Assembly (NCBI RefSeq): GCF_013466605.1
Contig: NZ_CP059162.1
Coordinates: forward strand, 6,448,001-6,512,000
Source of the DNA: Pseudomonas chlororaphis subsp. aurantiaca
GTDB lineage: Bacteria; Pseudomonadota; Gammaproteobacteria; Pseudomonadales; Pseudomonadaceae
Length of the DNA stretch: 64,000 bases
Direction of reading: 5' to 3'
This document shows positions 26,748 to 36,123 of this stretch, one piece after another. Below the pieces are notes generated by a model that saw nothing but the letters and a program-made list of their open reading frames with translations, had not been told where the DNA came from and searched no databases. The translations under genes and the position numbers were made by a program. How positions within the stretch are numbered: position 1 is the stretch's first letter; every line of letters starts with the position of its first letter.

Positions 26748-27476
26748 TCAAGCCAGCTTTTCGAACTTCAGATCCCACACACCATGGCCCAGGCGCTCGC
26801 CGCGGCGCTCGAACTTGGTGATCGGACGCTCGGCAGGACGCGGCACGCACTTGCCGTCCTCGGCCAGGTTGCGGTAACCCGGCGCGACATTCATCACTTC
26901 CAGCATGTACTCGGCATAAGGCTCCCAGTCGGTGGCCATATGCAGGATGCCGCCGACCTTCAGCTTGCTGCGCACCAGCTCGGCGAAGGACGCCTGCACG
27001 ATACGACGCTTGTGATGACGGCTCTTGTGCCACGGATCGGGGAAAAACAGCATCAGGCGATCCAGGCTGTTATCGGCGATGCAGCGGTTGAGCACTTCGA
27101 TCGCATCGCAATCGTAGACCCGCAGGTTGGTCAGGCCCCGGGTCAGCACGCCGTTGAGCAGCGCGCCGACACCCGGACGGTGCACTTCCACACCAATGAA
27201 ATCCTGCTCCGGCGCGGCCGCGGCCATTTCCAGCAGCGAGTGGCCCATGCCGAAGCCGATTTCCAGGGAACGTGGCGCCGAGCGGCCAAACACCTGATCG
27301 AAATCCACCGGCGCGTCGGCCAGCGGCAGCACATACAGCGGCGCGCCCTGCTCCAGGCCGCGCTGCTGGCCTTCGGTCATGCGCCCGGCGCGCATCACGA
27401 AACTCTTGATGCGGCGGTGTTGGCGCTCGTCGCCGGCTTCCGGCTGGATTGGCGTGTCGTTTGATTCAGTCATCAA
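26748..27476 (-). CDS. trmB: tRNA (guanine-N7-)-methyltransferase
   Basis: A 242-residue class I methyltransferase that makes m7G46 in tRNA variable loops. SAM motif [28 protein letters not shown], and the TrmB signature [18 protein letters not shown] are visible, with [14 protein letters not shown] near the end. The extended N-terminus (residues 1-50) with QRRIKSFV-like basic stretch is usual for proteobacterial TrmB. It lies 6 bases after thiG, so it is co-transcribed with the thiazole genes. Confidence 0.96.
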   Translation of the reverse strand: MMTESNDTPIQPEAGDERQHRRIKSFVMRAGRMTEGQQRGLEQGAPLYVLPLADAPVDFDQVFGRSAPRSLEIGFGMGHSLLEMAAAAPEQDFIGVEVHRPGVGALLNGVLTRGLTNLRVYDCDAIEVLNRCIADNSLDRLMLFFPDPWHKSRHHKRRIVQASFAELVRSKLKVGGILHMATDWEPYAEYMLEVMNVAPGYRNLAEDGKCVPRPAERPITKFERRGERLGHGVWDLKFEKLA

Positions 27477-27482
27477 TGGCTC

Positions 27483-28277
27483 TTACTTGATCAGACCATC
27501 CAGCGGCGAGGAAGCGCTGGCATAGAGTTTCTTCGGCATGCGGCCGGCGAGGTACGCCAGGCGGCCTGCCACAATGGCGTGCTTCATGGCTTCGGCCATC
27601 AGCACCGGTTGTTGCGCATGGGCGATGGCCGAGTTCATCAGCACCGCTTCGCAGCCCAGCTCCATGGCGATGGTGGCGTCGGAGGCAGTGCCGACACCGG
27701 CATCCACCAGCACCGGGACCTTGGCTTCTTCGAGGATGATCTGCAGGTTGTACGGGTTGCAGATCCCCAGGCCAGTACCGATCAGGCCAGCCAGCGGCAT
27801 GACCGCGATGCAGCCCATTTCCGCCAGTTGGCGGGCGATGATCGGATCATCGCTGGTGTACACCATCACGTCGAAACCTTCCTTGACCAGCACTTCGGCG
27901 GCCTTGAGGGTTTCCAGCACGTTGGGGAACAGGGTTTTCTGGTCGGCCAGCACTTCCAGCTTCACCAGGTTATGGCCGTCGAGCAGTTCACGGGCCAGGC
28001 GGCAGGTGCGCACGGCTTCGACCGCGTCATAGCAACCGGCGGTGTTCGGCAGGATGGTATAGCGATCCGGCGGCAGGATATCCAGCAGGTTCGGTTCGCC
28101 CGGGTTCTGCCCGATATTGGTCCGGCGCACGGCGACGGTGACAATCTCGGCACCCGAGGCTTCGATGGCCAGGCGGGTTTCTTCCATGTCACGGTACTTG
28201 CCGGTGCCTACCAGCAAACGCGACTGGTAAGTACGACCGGCCAGGACGAAAGGCTTGTCGCTGCGAACGTTGCTCAT
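27483..28277 (-). CDS. thiG: Thiazole synthase ThiG
   Basis: A 264-residue TIM-barrel enzyme that builds the thiazole phosphate ring of thiamine from deoxyxylulose phosphate, dehydroglycine and the sulfur on ThiS. The Schiff-base lysine is in LVKLEVLAD, the phosphate-binding loops are [15 protein letters not shown] and [12 protein letters not shown]. Start is the ATG at 28277 ([10 protein letters not shown]). Downstream of thiS in the usual ThiS-ThiG pairing. Confidence 0.96.
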   Translation of the reverse strand: MSNVRSDKPFVLAGRTYQSRLLVGTGKYRDMEETRLAIEASGAEIVTVAVRRTNIGQNPGEPNLLDILPPDRYTILPNTAGCYDAVEAVRTCRLARELLDGHNLVKLEVLADQKTLFPNVLETLKAAEVLVKEGFDVMVYTSDDPIIARQLAEMGCIAVMPLAGLIGTGLGICNPYNLQIILEEAKVPVLVDAGVGTASDATIAMELGCEAVLMNSAIAHAQQPVLMAEAMKHAIVAGRLAYLAGRMPKKLYASASSPLDGLIK

Positions 28278-28344
28278 CGGAAATCCTCTATTGGGGTGAG
28301 GTTCTTGCAGAATGCGTGGGTGGGGCCAACCCTGGCCCGGGTGG

Positions 28345-28545
28345 CTAGCCGCCGCCGATGGCGTGTACGACTTCGACCCGATCGCCCTCGTTGAGGGTGG
28401 TCTCGGCGTGCTGGCTGCGCGGGACGATATCCAGGTTGAGTTCAACCGCGATCCGGCGTCCGGTCAGGTCCAGACGGGTCAGCAGGGCCGCAACGGTTTC
28501 GCCGTCGGGCAGTTCAAAGGATTCGCCGTTCAACTGAATGCGCAT
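28345..28545 (-). CDS. thiS: ThiS sulfur carrier protein
   Basis: A 66-residue ubiquitin-like protein with the required C-terminal Gly-Gly ([10 protein letters not shown]), which is adenylated by ThiF and loaded with sulfur for ThiG. Start at the ATG encoding [15 protein letters not shown]; the 6 residues before it in the open frame are less likely. Next gene on the strand is thiG. Confidence 0.95.
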   Translation of the reverse strand: MRIQLNGESFELPDGETVAALLTRLDLTGRRIAVELNLDIVPRSQHAETTLNEGDRVEVVHAIGGG

Positions 28546-28616
28546 GCCGAATGCCGCCATCATTTTTAGGGGTCAGCATTCTAGCCCGATCATGACCTAA
28601 AGGTCAGCTACAAGCG

Positions 28617-28997
28617 TCAAGCGGTCAGTTGCAAACGCCAGGCGGCAAGACCCAGGCACAACCAGCCGATCAGGAAGGCCAGGCCACCGAACGGGGCGAC
28701 GATGCCCAGCTTGCTGAAACCGGTGAGGGTCAGCAGGTAGAGGCTGCCGGAAAACAACAGGATACCGATGGCGAACGAAGCACCGGCCCAGGTCACCAGG
28801 CGGCCGGGGATCTGCGTGGCCAGCAGCGCCACGCCCAGCAGTGCCAGGGTGTGCACCAGCTGGTAGGTGACGCCGGTATGGAAAATCACCAGGTATTCCG
28901 CGCTCAGGCGACTTTTCAGACCGTGGGCAGCGAATGCGCCCAGGGCAACGCCGGTAAAGCCGAAAAAGGCGGCCAGCATCAGGAAGCCACGCAGCAT
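28617..28997 (-). CDS. DUF423 inner-membrane protein
   Basis: A 126-residue protein with four hydrophobic helices, the DUF423 (YwdK/YgdD-type) family. Signature GFTGVALGAFAAHGLKSRL near the N-terminus and VTYQLVHTLALLGVALL in the second helix are typical. Function is unknown. It is upstream of thiS with a 71-base gap and divergent from mtgA. Confidence 0.9.
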   Translation of the reverse strand: MLRGFLMLAAFFGFTGVALGAFAAHGLKSRLSAEYLVIFHTGVTYQLVHTLALLGVALLATQIPGRLVTWAGASFAIGILLFSGSLYLLTLTGFSKLGIVAPFGGLAFLIGWLCLGLAAWRLQLTA

Positions 28998-29070
28998 GAG
29001 GAACTCCAGTCAGAATCGTCGATCGGGCCTGTATAATGGCGCGCTCAACGGGTTCGGCCAAGCCATCTCT

Positions 29071-29793
29071 ATGCTGCGTTTATTTTTCCGTCGTTTATCT
29101 AAAGCCCTGCTCTGGTTCGCCGCCGGCAGCGTTTTGCTGGTGCTGGTGTTCCGTGTCGTGCCGCCTCCGGGCACGGCCTTGATGGTCGAACGCAAGGTCG
29201 AATCCTGGATCGACGGCGAACCCATCGACCTGCAACGCAGCTGGAAACCCTGGGACGAGATCTCCGACGACCTGAAGGTGGCGGTGATCGCCGGCGAAGA
29301 CCAGAAATTCCCTGAACACTGGGGGTTCGACTTCGGCGCGATCCAGGCCGCCTTCGCCCACAACGAGCGCGGCGGTTCGATTCGTGGCGCCAGTACCCTG
29401 AGCCAGCAAGTGGCGAAAAACCTGTTCCTGTGGTCCGGACGCAGCTGGCTGCGCAAAGGGCTGGAGGCTTGGTTCACCGGGCTGATCGAGATCTTCTGGC
29501 CCAAGCAACGGATTCTCGAGGTCTACCTCAACAGCGTCGAGTGGGACGAAGGCGTATTTGGCGCCGAAGCCGCGGCGCGGCATCACTTCGGCGTCAGCGC
29601 GGGCTCGCTGTCGCGGCAGCAGGCCAGCCTGCTGGCCGCAGTCCTGCCCAACCCTCGGGTATGGAGCGCCAGCCATCCGAGCAGCTATGTGGCACAACGG
29701 GCCGGCTGGATCCGCCGGCAGATGAGCCAGCTGGGCGGCGACAGCTACCTGCTGGGCCTGAACGATTCGCGCAAGGCGCTGTGGGCGCAGTGA
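29071..29793 (+). CDS. mtgA: Monofunctional peptidoglycan glycosyltransferase
   Basis: A 240-residue GT51 enzyme that polymerises lipid II glycan strands in the inner membrane. An N-terminal transmembrane anchor (ALLWFAAGSVLLVLVFRVV) is followed by the donor-site motif EDQKFPEHWGFD with catalytic Glu, RGASTLSQQVAKNLFLW, and the second Glu region LIEIFWPKQRILEVYLNSVEW. The ATG at 29071 is chosen because upstream frame would run into the DUF423 gene. No transpeptidase domain is present. Confidence 0.95.
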   Translation: MLRLFFRRLSKALLWFAAGSVLLVLVFRVVPPPGTALMVERKVESWIDGEPIDLQRSWKPWDEISDDLKVAVIAGEDQKFPEHWGFDFGAIQAAFAHNERGGSIRGASTLSQQVAKNLFLWSGRSWLRKGLEAWFTGLIEIFWPKQRILEVYLNSVEWDEGVFGAEAAARHHFGVSAGSLSRQQASLLAAVLPNPRVWSASHPSSYVAQRAGWIRRQMSQLGGDSYLLGLNDSRKALWAQ

Positions 29794-29832
29794 AGCTCAA
29801 GATCTGATCGCGCTACAGGCCCACGCATTCTT

Positions 29833-29872
29833 CTGCAGGCGCGAAGCTTGCTCGCGATAGCGCCCTTACAGA
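29833..29872. repeat. REP unit downstream of mtgA
   Basis: GGCGCGAAGCTTGCTCGCGA followed by TAGCGCCCTTACAG, a REP-family unit with an incomplete second arm. It is in the gap between mtgA and rpoH. Confidence 0.6.
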
Positions 29873-29895
29873 CACCGCCGCCCCAACGCCACAAA

Positions 29896-29928
29896 CAAAA
29901 ACGCCCCGATCGGATCGGGGCGTTTTTT
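29896..29928. terminator. Bidirectional intrinsic terminator between mtgA and rpoH
   Basis: A perfect stem ACGCCCCGATC / GATCGGGGCGT at about 29901-29921 followed by TTTTTT on the plus strand and preceded by AAAAA, which gives a T-run on the minus strand. It can therefore end mtgA on one side and rpoH on the other, whose stop is only 14 bases away. Confidence 0.92.
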
Positions 29929-29941
29929 ATTGCGTGGCGTA

Positions 29942-30796
29942 TTACGCGGCAATCGACAACTTGAGCTTGTTCATCGCGCTCTTCTCGAGCTGACGGATAC
30001 GCTCGGCCGACACGTTGTACTTCTGCGCCAGATCATGCAGCGTGGCTTTCTCTTCCGCCAGCCAGCGCTGGTAGAGAATGTCGCGGCTGCGGTCGTCCAA
30101 CACTTCCAGCGCCTCGTGCAGGTTGCTGGTGGAGTTGTCGGTCCAGTCGGCGTCTTCCAGCTGACGGGCCGGATCGTAACGGTGGTCTTCCAGGTAGTTG
30201 GCCGGCGATTGGAAGGCGCTGTCGTCATCCGCTTCGGCGGCTGGGTCGAAGGCCATGTCATGGCCGGTCAGGCGGCTTTCCATCTCGCGCACTTCGCGCG
30301 GCTCCACACCAAGGCTTTCCGCCACACGATGGACTTCTTCGTTATTCAACCAGGCCAGGCGCTTCTTCTGGCTGCGCAGGTTGAAGAACAGCTTGCGCTG
30401 GGCCTTGGTGGTCGCGACTTTCACGATGCGCCAGTTGCGCAGGATGAACTCGTGGATTTCCGCCTTGATCCAGTGCACGGCGAACGAAACCAGACGCACG
30501 CCCATTTCCGGGTTGAAGCGTTTTACAGCCTTCATCAGGCCGACATTGCCTTCCTGAATCAGGTCGGCCTGGGCCAGACCGTAGCCGGAATAGCTACGGG
30601 CGATATGTACGACAAAACGCAGGTGGGCGAGCACCATCTGCCGAGCCGCCTCAAGATCCTGCTCATAGTAGAGACTCTCGGCCAGTTCACGCTCCTGCTC
30701 GGGCGTCAGCAATGGAATGCTGTTCACCGTGTGCACATAGGCCTCCAGGTTCGCACCCGGGACCAAGGCATAAGCAGGTTGCAAAGAAGTGGTCAT
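29942..30796 (-). CDS. rpoH: RpoH, heat-shock sigma factor sigma-32
   Basis: A 284-residue sigma-70 family factor directing RNA polymerase to heat-shock promoters. Region 2 motifs are [20 protein letters not shown] then [19 protein letters not shown]; the RpoH box is in region 2.4-3 ([20 protein letters not shown]), and region 4 is [20 protein letters not shown]. The ATG at 30796 has GGAGG nine bases upstream. Its length and the RpoH box rule out RpoD or RpoS. Confidence 0.97.
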   Translation of the reverse strand: MTTSLQPAYALVPGANLEAYVHTVNSIPLLTPEQERELAESLYYEQDLEAARQMVLAHLRFVVHIARSYSGYGLAQADLIQEGNVGLMKAVKRFNPEMGVRLVSFAVHWIKAEIHEFILRNWRIVKVATTKAQRKLFFNLRSQKKRLAWLNNEEVHRVAESLGVEPREVREMESRLTGHDMAFDPAAEADDDSAFQSPANYLEDHRYDPARQLEDADWTDNSTSNLHEALEVLDDRSRDILYQRWLAEEKATLHDLAQKYNVSAERIRQLEKSAMNKLKLSIAA

Positions 30797-30847
30797 ACGA
30801 AAAAACCTCCGACTCACATAACTCGTGCTTATTCAGCACTGCTGAAA

Positions 30848-30874
30848 ATTGACCGGGAACCGCAAAACAAGTTC
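30848..30874 (-). promoter_or_regulatory. AlgU (sigma-E type) promoter for rpoH
   Basis: On the minus strand, GAACTT (30869-30874) is followed after exactly 16 bases by TCAAT (30848-30852). This agrees with the extracytoplasmic sigma factor AlgU/RpoE consensus GAACTT-N16/17-TCnnA. The -10 is about 52 bases before the rpoH start codon. A second GAACTT lies at 30879-30884, and TTGACC at 30890-30895 may belong to a sigma-70 promoter, so rpoH likely has several start sites, as in E. coli. Confidence 0.7.
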
Positions 30875-30911
30875 CCAAAAGTTCTAAAAGGTCAATACAA
30901 GCAAAAAGACA

Positions 30912-31934
30912 CTATTTCGGCGCCAGCTCCCGCAAGTGGCGGGCGACCGCAATCCACGCACCGATATACCCCAACAACACCGCGCCAAGCAAGAGTGATA
31001 GACCATCGGCGACCGGCACGCCAGCCAGGGCGAAATCACTGCCGTACAAGCCGGCCAGCCCCACTACCGCATCATTCAGCCAGTCGAGGCCGAACGCCAG
31101 AACACCCCAGGACAGAATCCCCGCACCGAAGCCATACAAGGCGCCCATATAAAGGAAGGGACGCCGCACATAACTGTCCGTGCCGCCGACGAGTTTAATC
31201 ACTTCTATCTCGGTGCGGCGGTTTTCAATATGAAGACGAATGGTATTGCCTATCACCAAAAGTAATGCAGAAACCAGCAACACCGTCAGGCCGAAGACAA
31301 AGCGGTCGCCCAGCTTGAGGATCGCCGCCAGCCGCTCGACCCACACCAGGTCCAGTTGCGCCTGCTGCACCTTGGGCATTTCCGCCAGGCGCTGACGCAA
31401 GGCTTCCAAGGTCGCCTTGTCCACTTCGTTCGGCGTGACCAGGACCACGCCCGGCAGCGGGTTCTGCGGCAACTCCTTGAGCGCCTCGCCCAGCCCGGAC
31501 TGCTGCTGGAACTCGTCCAGGGCCTTGTCCTTGCTGATGAACTCGGCATCCGCCACGCCCGGCATGGCCTTGATCTGCCCGCTCAGGCTTTCGCCCTCGG
31601 TGGCGCTGGCGTCGAGCTCCAGGTACAGGGAAATCTGCGCCGCGCGCTGCCAGGAACCGCCCAGGCGCTCGACGTTGTTGAGCAACAACGACAAGCCCAT
31701 CGGCAGGCTCAGGGCCACGGCCATCACCAGGCAGGTGAAGAAGCTGCCGATCGGCTGCTTGCCCAGGCGGCGCAGGCTATCCAGCAGGCTGGCGCGATGG
31801 CTTTCGATCCAGGCATGCAGCAGGGTGCTGAAATCCGGGCCGTCGTCCTCGTCGCGCTTTTTCTTCTGTGGCGGCTGGTCCGAGGCTTTCGGAGCCACAC
31901 GTTCGGCCACTTTGGGGCTGCGAGTCGCACTCAT
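30912..31934 (-). CDS. ftsX: FtsX, cell-division ABC-like membrane protein
   Basis: A 340-residue permease-like partner of FtsE in the septal ring, which controls periplasmic amidases through EnvC-type activators. A charged cytosolic N-terminus of about 60 residues precedes helix one (FFTCLVMAVALSLPMGLSLLL), then a periplasmic loop at about 90-210, and three C-terminal helices including FGLTVLLVSALLLVIGNTI and the last near LLLGAVLLGYIGAWIAV. Overlaps ftsE by 4 bases. Confidence 0.96.
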   Translation of the reverse strand: MSATRSPKVAERVAPKASDQPPQKKKRDEDDGPDFSTLLHAWIESHRASLLDSLRRLGKQPIGSFFTCLVMAVALSLPMGLSLLLNNVERLGGSWQRAAQISLYLELDASATEGESLSGQIKAMPGVADAEFISKDKALDEFQQQSGLGEALKELPQNPLPGVVLVTPNEVDKATLEALRQRLAEMPKVQQAQLDLVWVERLAAILKLGDRFVFGLTVLLVSALLLVIGNTIRLHIENRRTEIEVIKLVGGTDSYVRRPFLYMGALYGFGAGILSWGVLAFGLDWLNDAVVGLAGLYGSDFALAGVPVADGLSLLLGAVLLGYIGAWIAVARHLRELAPK

Positions 31935-32602
31935 ACGCCAGCCTCCCCGTCGCCGATCAATCGGCCGCGTTGCAGGGTCAGCATGCGGTGGCGCATGCGT
32001 GCGATCAGCGCCAGGTCGTGACTGGCGATCAGCACGCTGGTGCCCAGACGGTTGATATCTTCGAATACGCCCATGATTTCCGCCGCCAGACGCGGGTCGA
32101 GGTTACCTGTGGGTTCGTCCGCCAACAGCAAGGCCGGACGGTGCACGATGGCGCGGGCAATGCCGACGCGCTGCTGCTGACCGGTGGACAGGTCACCCGG
32201 GTAGAGATCGGTCTTGTCCGAGAGCGCCACGCGCTCCAGGGCCGAGTCCACGCGCTTGGCGATTTCGACCTTGGACAGGCCGAGGATCTGCAACGGCAAG
32301 GCGACGTTGTTGAAAACGGTGCGATCGAACAGCAATTGGTGGTTCTGGAACACCACGCCGATCTGCCGCCGCAGGAACGGAATCTGCGCATTGCTGATGG
32401 TGCTCAGGTCCTGGCCGGCCAACAGCAGCTTGCCGCTGGTTGGACGCTCCATGGCCAGCAACAACCGCAGTAGCGTGGACTTGCCGGCACCAGAATGACC
32501 GGTGACGAACAGAAACTCGCCCCGACGAACCCGGAAACTCAGCTCGTGCAAGCCGACGTGGCCGTTCGAGTAACGCTTACCGACCTGTTCGAAACGAATC
32601 AT
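31931..32602 (-). CDS. ftsE: FtsE, cell-division ATP-binding protein
   Basis: A 223-residue ABC ATPase. Walker A is GHSGAGKSTLLRL, the signature LSTGQQQRVGIARA, Walker B LLLADEPTGNLD and the H-loop SHDLALI. With FtsX it forms a complex that couples ATP use to septal cell-wall cutting. It overlaps both ftsY (4 bases) and ftsX (4 bases), so the three proteins are tightly co-translated in the standard ftsYEX order. Confidence 0.97.
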   Translation of the reverse strand: MIRFEQVGKRYSNGHVGLHELSFRVRRGEFLFVTGHSGAGKSTLLRLLLAMERPTSGKLLLAGQDLSTISNAQIPFLRRQIGVVFQNHQLLFDRTVFNNVALPLQILGLSKVEIAKRVDSALERVALSDKTDLYPGDLSTGQQQRVGIARAIVHRPALLLADEPTGNLDPRLAAEIMGVFEDINRLGTSVLIASHDLALIARMRHRMLTLQRGRLIGDGEAGV

Positions 32603-34146
32603 GAACGCTCCCGCTCGGCAAACAGTGCCTGGACAAAGGGTTCGGCTTCAAAGGTACGCAGGTCGTCGATGCCCTCACCGACGCCGATGTAGCGGATCGG
32701 CAGGCCGAACTGCTTGGCCAGGGCGAAGATCACCCCGCCCTTGGCGGTGCCATCGAGCTTGGTCAGGGCCAGGCCGGTCAGCTCGACCGTCTGGTTGAAC
32801 TGCTTGGCCTGGTTGATGGCGTTCTGGCCGGTACCGGCGTCGAGCACCAGCAGCACTTCGTGCGGCGCGTCGGCGTCGAGCTTGCCGATCACCCGGCGAA
32901 CCTTCTTCAGCTCTTCCATCAGGTTGTCTTTGGTGTGCAGGCGACCGGCGGTGTCGGCGATCAGCACATCGATGCCACGGGCCTTGGCGGCCTGCACGGC
33001 GTCGAAGATCACCGAAGCCGAGTCGGCGCCGGTGTGCTGGGCGATGACCGGGATCTTGTTACGCTCGCCCCAGACCTGCAGCTGTTCCACCGCCGCGGCG
33101 CGGAAGGTATCGCCCGCGGCGAGCATGACCTTCTTGCCTTCGAGCTGCAGCTTCTTGGCCAGCTTACCGATGGTGGTGGTCTTGCCGGCGCCGTTGACGC
33201 CCACCACCAGAATCACGAACGGCTTGGTTTGCGAAGCGATCCGCAGCGGCTGCTCCACCGGCTTGAGCATGCTCGCCAGCTCGGCCTGCAGCGACTTGTA
33301 CAGCGCATCGACGTCGGTCAGCTGTTTGCGCGCGACCTTCTGGGTCAGGTTCCGAATGATCACCGCAGTGGCTTCCACGCCCACGTCGGCGGTCAGCAGG
33401 CGGGTTTCGATATCTTCCAGCAGCTCGTCGTCGATGGTCTTCTTGCCCAGGAACAGGCTGGCCATGCCTTCGCCGATGCTGGCACTGGTCTTGGACAGGC
33501 CCTGCTTGAGGCGGGCGAAGAAGCCGACCTTGTTTTCTTCGGCACGGGGCGCCTCGACGGCAGCGGGCGCTTCGACCGCCGCGACTGGAGCAACTGGAGC
33601 AACGACAACCGGGGCAGGCTCCGGTGCTCGGACAGGCTCGGGCTGCACGAAGGCCGCGATCACCGGTTGCGGCACGTCCTTTTCTTCGATCGGCGCCTGG
33701 GCCGCAGCTGGCTCGCTGTGTGCCAACTCGGCCACCAACAGCTCGGCGGCTTGCTGCACATCAGTCGCGGCCGGAATCGGCGGAGTGATGTGCGGCGCCT
33801 GCTCGTCTTCCACCAGCGCCACCGGCTCTTCCGCCACCGGAAGGGTCAGCCAGGGCTTGTGCTCGGGATCGGGGGTCAGCGGCAGCTCCGCCGCGGCAGC
33901 AGGCTCGACCGCTGGCGCAGGTTGTTCAGGCTGCAGGATCGGCTCGGCGATCGGCAACACCACAGGCGCCACAACTTCGGCAACCGGGGCTTGTTCTATA
34001 ACGGGAGTGGGAGCCGAGACAGGCTCGACAGGGACTTGTGGCTGTTCGACGACGGTTTCCTGCGGCTTTTTGCGCAGCCATCCGAACAGGCCTTTCTTCT
34101 CGCCAGCCGCGGCTGGGGTCTTCTTGTCGTCGTTGGAACCAAACAT
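32599..34146 (-). CDS. ftsY: FtsY, signal recognition particle receptor
   Basis: A 515-residue SRP receptor GTPase that brings ribosomes making membrane proteins to SecYEG. The N-terminal A domain (residues 1-200) is acidic and rich in Pro/Ala/Val/Glu, low in complexity. The NG domain carries GVNGAGKTTTIGKLAKKL, DTAGRLHTKDNLM and the G4 motif TKLDGTAKGG. Its A domain is species-variable. First gene of ftsYEX; a long gap separates it from the divergent peptidase gene. Confidence 0.96.
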   Translation of the reverse strand: MFGSNDDKKTPAAAGEKKGLFGWLRKKPQETVVEQPQVPVEPVSAPTPVIEQAPVAEVVAPVVLPIAEPILQPEQPAPAVEPAAAAELPLTPDPEHKPWLTLPVAEEPVALVEDEQAPHITPPIPAATDVQQAAELLVAELAHSEPAAAQAPIEEKDVPQPVIAAFVQPEPVRAPEPAPVVVAPVAPVAAVEAPAAVEAPRAEENKVGFFARLKQGLSKTSASIGEGMASLFLGKKTIDDELLEDIETRLLTADVGVEATAVIIRNLTQKVARKQLTDVDALYKSLQAELASMLKPVEQPLRIASQTKPFVILVVGVNGAGKTTTIGKLAKKLQLEGKKVMLAAGDTFRAAAVEQLQVWGERNKIPVIAQHTGADSASVIFDAVQAAKARGIDVLIADTAGRLHTKDNLMEELKKVRRVIGKLDADAPHEVLLVLDAGTGQNAINQAKQFNQTVELTGLALTKLDGTAKGGVIFALAKQFGLPIRYIGVGEGIDDLRTFEAEPFVQALFAERERS

Positions 34147-34767
34147 GGAGGACGGCTATCTCAAGGTAGCGACGCGCCATCAAGGCGCACCGGCAAATAA
34201 ATATTCGATGCAGAACAGACTGCGTTTCCGCCGGCTTGTTCACGCGCAACATTTTGTCGAGGTGCCCAATGGCATCTCAAGGATCGATTTTACTAAAGGA
34301 CTGAAACGGCAAAATCGGCGAAAAGTCGAAGTCTAGTCGATAAAACAGCGCTTCTTGCCGGGAACCCATACAACCTGCTCAAGCACACGTTGATCCATGC
34401 GAGCCTGATAGGCGTGGCCGCCAGTAAAACGGATCAGTATCCTAGGGCGTGTCATCAATCATTACCAGTACCGCGTGGCCGCCTGAAAACGGGCCAGGCA
34501 AGGCGCAGTCCGCCGGAAATGTGTTTTCCTTTCCAAGGACTGCAACGCAGCATGGCCCGTTTTCAGGCGCCACCCGGAGGGCCGGGCCTGCCAGTGCGCA
34601 GGGCTGCGTTGCTCGGAGTTTATTTGGAATGACCAAACCACACTCCTCGCGCCTTGCCCTGCGTACTGGCAGGCTCCGGCGCGGTACTGGTAATGATTGA
34701 TGACGCGCCCCAACCTCTCGCCCGTAGGCTAAGACCAAGCGGGCAGTCCAACAGGTTTAAAAAACGA
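34147..34767. other. 621-base intergenic region between ftsY and the M16 peptidases
   Basis: Two divergent genes flank this gap, so promoters for both should lie here. Positions 34147-34444 are less GC-rich and contain no frame I believe; they should hold the ftsY promoter. Positions 34445-34710 form the structured repeat element described separately. Only 57 bases remain between it and the peptidase start, so that gene's promoter is close to, or inside, the element's right end. Confidence 0.6.
34445..34710. repeat. 266-bp element with long terminal inverted repeats and two inner hairpins
   Basis: The ends are 31-base inverted repeats: left arm starts GGGCGTGTCATCAATCATTA at 34445 and runs to 34475; right arm runs 34680-34710 and differs at one base, a G-T wobble. 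Inside are two more paired blocks. Block one pairs CGCCTGAAAACGGGCCA (34480-34496) with TGGCCCGTTTTCAGGCG (34553-34569), with GCAGTCC/GGACTGC nested inside. Block two pairs GCCTGCCAGTGCGCAGGGC (34586-34604) with a copy having one mismatch at 34656-34674. Folded, this gives an outer stem and two arms, a three-way junction. It has no coding frame. It could be a MITE-like non-autonomous element or a structured RNA. No target duplication is seen at its ends. Confidence 0.75.
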
Positions 34768-36123
34768 ATGAATGCTCTAGCCCGCCGCGCCGCAGGCCTG
34801 CTGCTCAGTACGGTTTGTCTGCCCCTTTCAGCCTTGGCTGCCGATCCACAACCCACCCACGAATTCACCCTCGACAACGGCCTCAAGGTCGTGGTCCGGG
34901 AAGACCATCGGGCTCCGGTCGTGGTCTCCCAGGTCTGGTACAAAGTCGGCTCCAGCTACGAAACCCCGGGCCAGACCGGCTTGTCCCACGCCCTGGAACA
35001 CATGATGTTCAAGGGCAGCGAAAAGATCGGCCCCGGCGAAGCCTCGCTGATCCTGCGCGACCTGGGCGCCGAAGAGAACGCCTTCACCAGCGACGATTTC
35101 ACCGCCTATTACCAGGTGCTGGCCCGCGACCGCCTGGGCGTGGCCTTCGAGCTGGAAGCCGATCGCATGGCCAGCCTGCGCCTGCCGCCGGATGAGTTCA
35201 GCCGCGAAATCGAAGTAATCAAGGAAGAGCGCCGCCTGCGCACCGACGACAAGCCGATGTCCAAGGCCTTCGAACGCTTCAAGGCGATGGCCTACCCGGC
35301 CAGCGGCTACCACACGCCGACCATCGGCTGGATGGCCGACCTCAACCGGATGAAGGTCGAGGAACTGCGCCACTGGTACGAGTCCTGGTATGTGCCGAAC
35401 AACGCCACCCTGGTGGTGGTCGGCGATGTCACCCCGGACGAAGTCAAAACCCTGGCCCAACGTTATTTCGGCGCCATTCCCAAGCGGGCCGTGCCCGCGG
35501 CGAAGATTCCCCTGGAGCTGGCCGAGCCTGGCGAGCGGCAGCTCACCCTGCGGGTGAAGACCCAGCTGCCGAGCGTGATGCTGGCCTTCAACGTGCCGAG
35601 CATCGCCACCGCCGAAGACAAGCATTCGGTGCACGCCCTGCGCCTGATCGCCGCGCTGCTCGACGGCGGCTACAGCGCCCGTATCCCGACCCGCCTGGAG
35701 CGCGGCGAAGAGCTGGTGTCCGGCGGCTCGTCGAGCTTCGACGCCTACACCCGCGGCGACAGCCTGTTCCTGCTTTCGGCCATGCCCAACAGCCAGAAGA
35801 AAAAAACCATCGCCCAGGCCGAAGCCGGGTTGTGGCGTTTGCTCGAAGAGCTGAAAACCACCCCGCCGACCGCCGAAGAACTGGAGCGCGTGCGCGCCCA
35901 GGTGATCGCCGGCCTGGTCTACGAGCGTGACTCCATCACCAGCCAGGCTACCGCCATCGGCCAGCTGGAAACCGTCGGCCTGTCCTGGAAGCTCATGGAT
36001 ACCGAACTTGCCGAACTGCAAAGCGTGACCCCTGAAGACATCCAGAAGGCCGCTCGTACCTATTTCACCCGCGAACGCCTGAGCGTTGCCCACGTATTGC
36101 CTGAGGAGTCCGCTCATGAGTAA
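34768..36123 (+). CDS. Periplasmic M16 family zinc metallopeptidase (active subunit)
   Basis: A 451-residue pitrilysin-type peptidase with a signal peptide at 1-25 (LLLSTVCLPLSALA). The inverted zinc motif HxxEH is HALEH at 74-78, with the third ligand Glu in VIKEERR near 154, so this chain is catalytically competent. It belongs to the two-subunit bacterial M16B group, in which an active chain pairs with an inactive one. Start is the ATG at 34768. It overlaps the second chain by 8 bases (36116-36123). Substrate is unknown; these pairs usually cut peptides in the periplasm. Confidence 0.9.
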   Translation: MNALARRAAGLLLSTVCLPLSALAADPQPTHEFTLDNGLKVVVREDHRAPVVVSQVWYKVGSSYETPGQTGLSHALEHMMFKGSEKIGPGEASLILRDLGAEENAFTSDDFTAYYQVLARDRLGVAFELEADRMASLRLPPDEFSREIEVIKEERRLRTDDKPMSKAFERFKAMAYPASGYHTPTIGWMADLNRMKVEELRHWYESWYVPNNATLVVVGDVTPDEVKTLAQRYFGAIPKRAVPAAKIPLELAEPGERQLTLRVKTQLPSVMLAFNVPSIATAEDKHSVHALRLIAALLDGGYSARIPTRLERGEELVSGGSSSFDAYTRGDSLFLLSAMPNSQKKKTIAQAEAGLWRLLEELKTTPPTAEELERVRAQVIAGLVYERDSITSQATAIGQLETVGLSWKLMDTELAELQSVTPEDIQKAARTYFTRERLSVAHVLPEESAHE

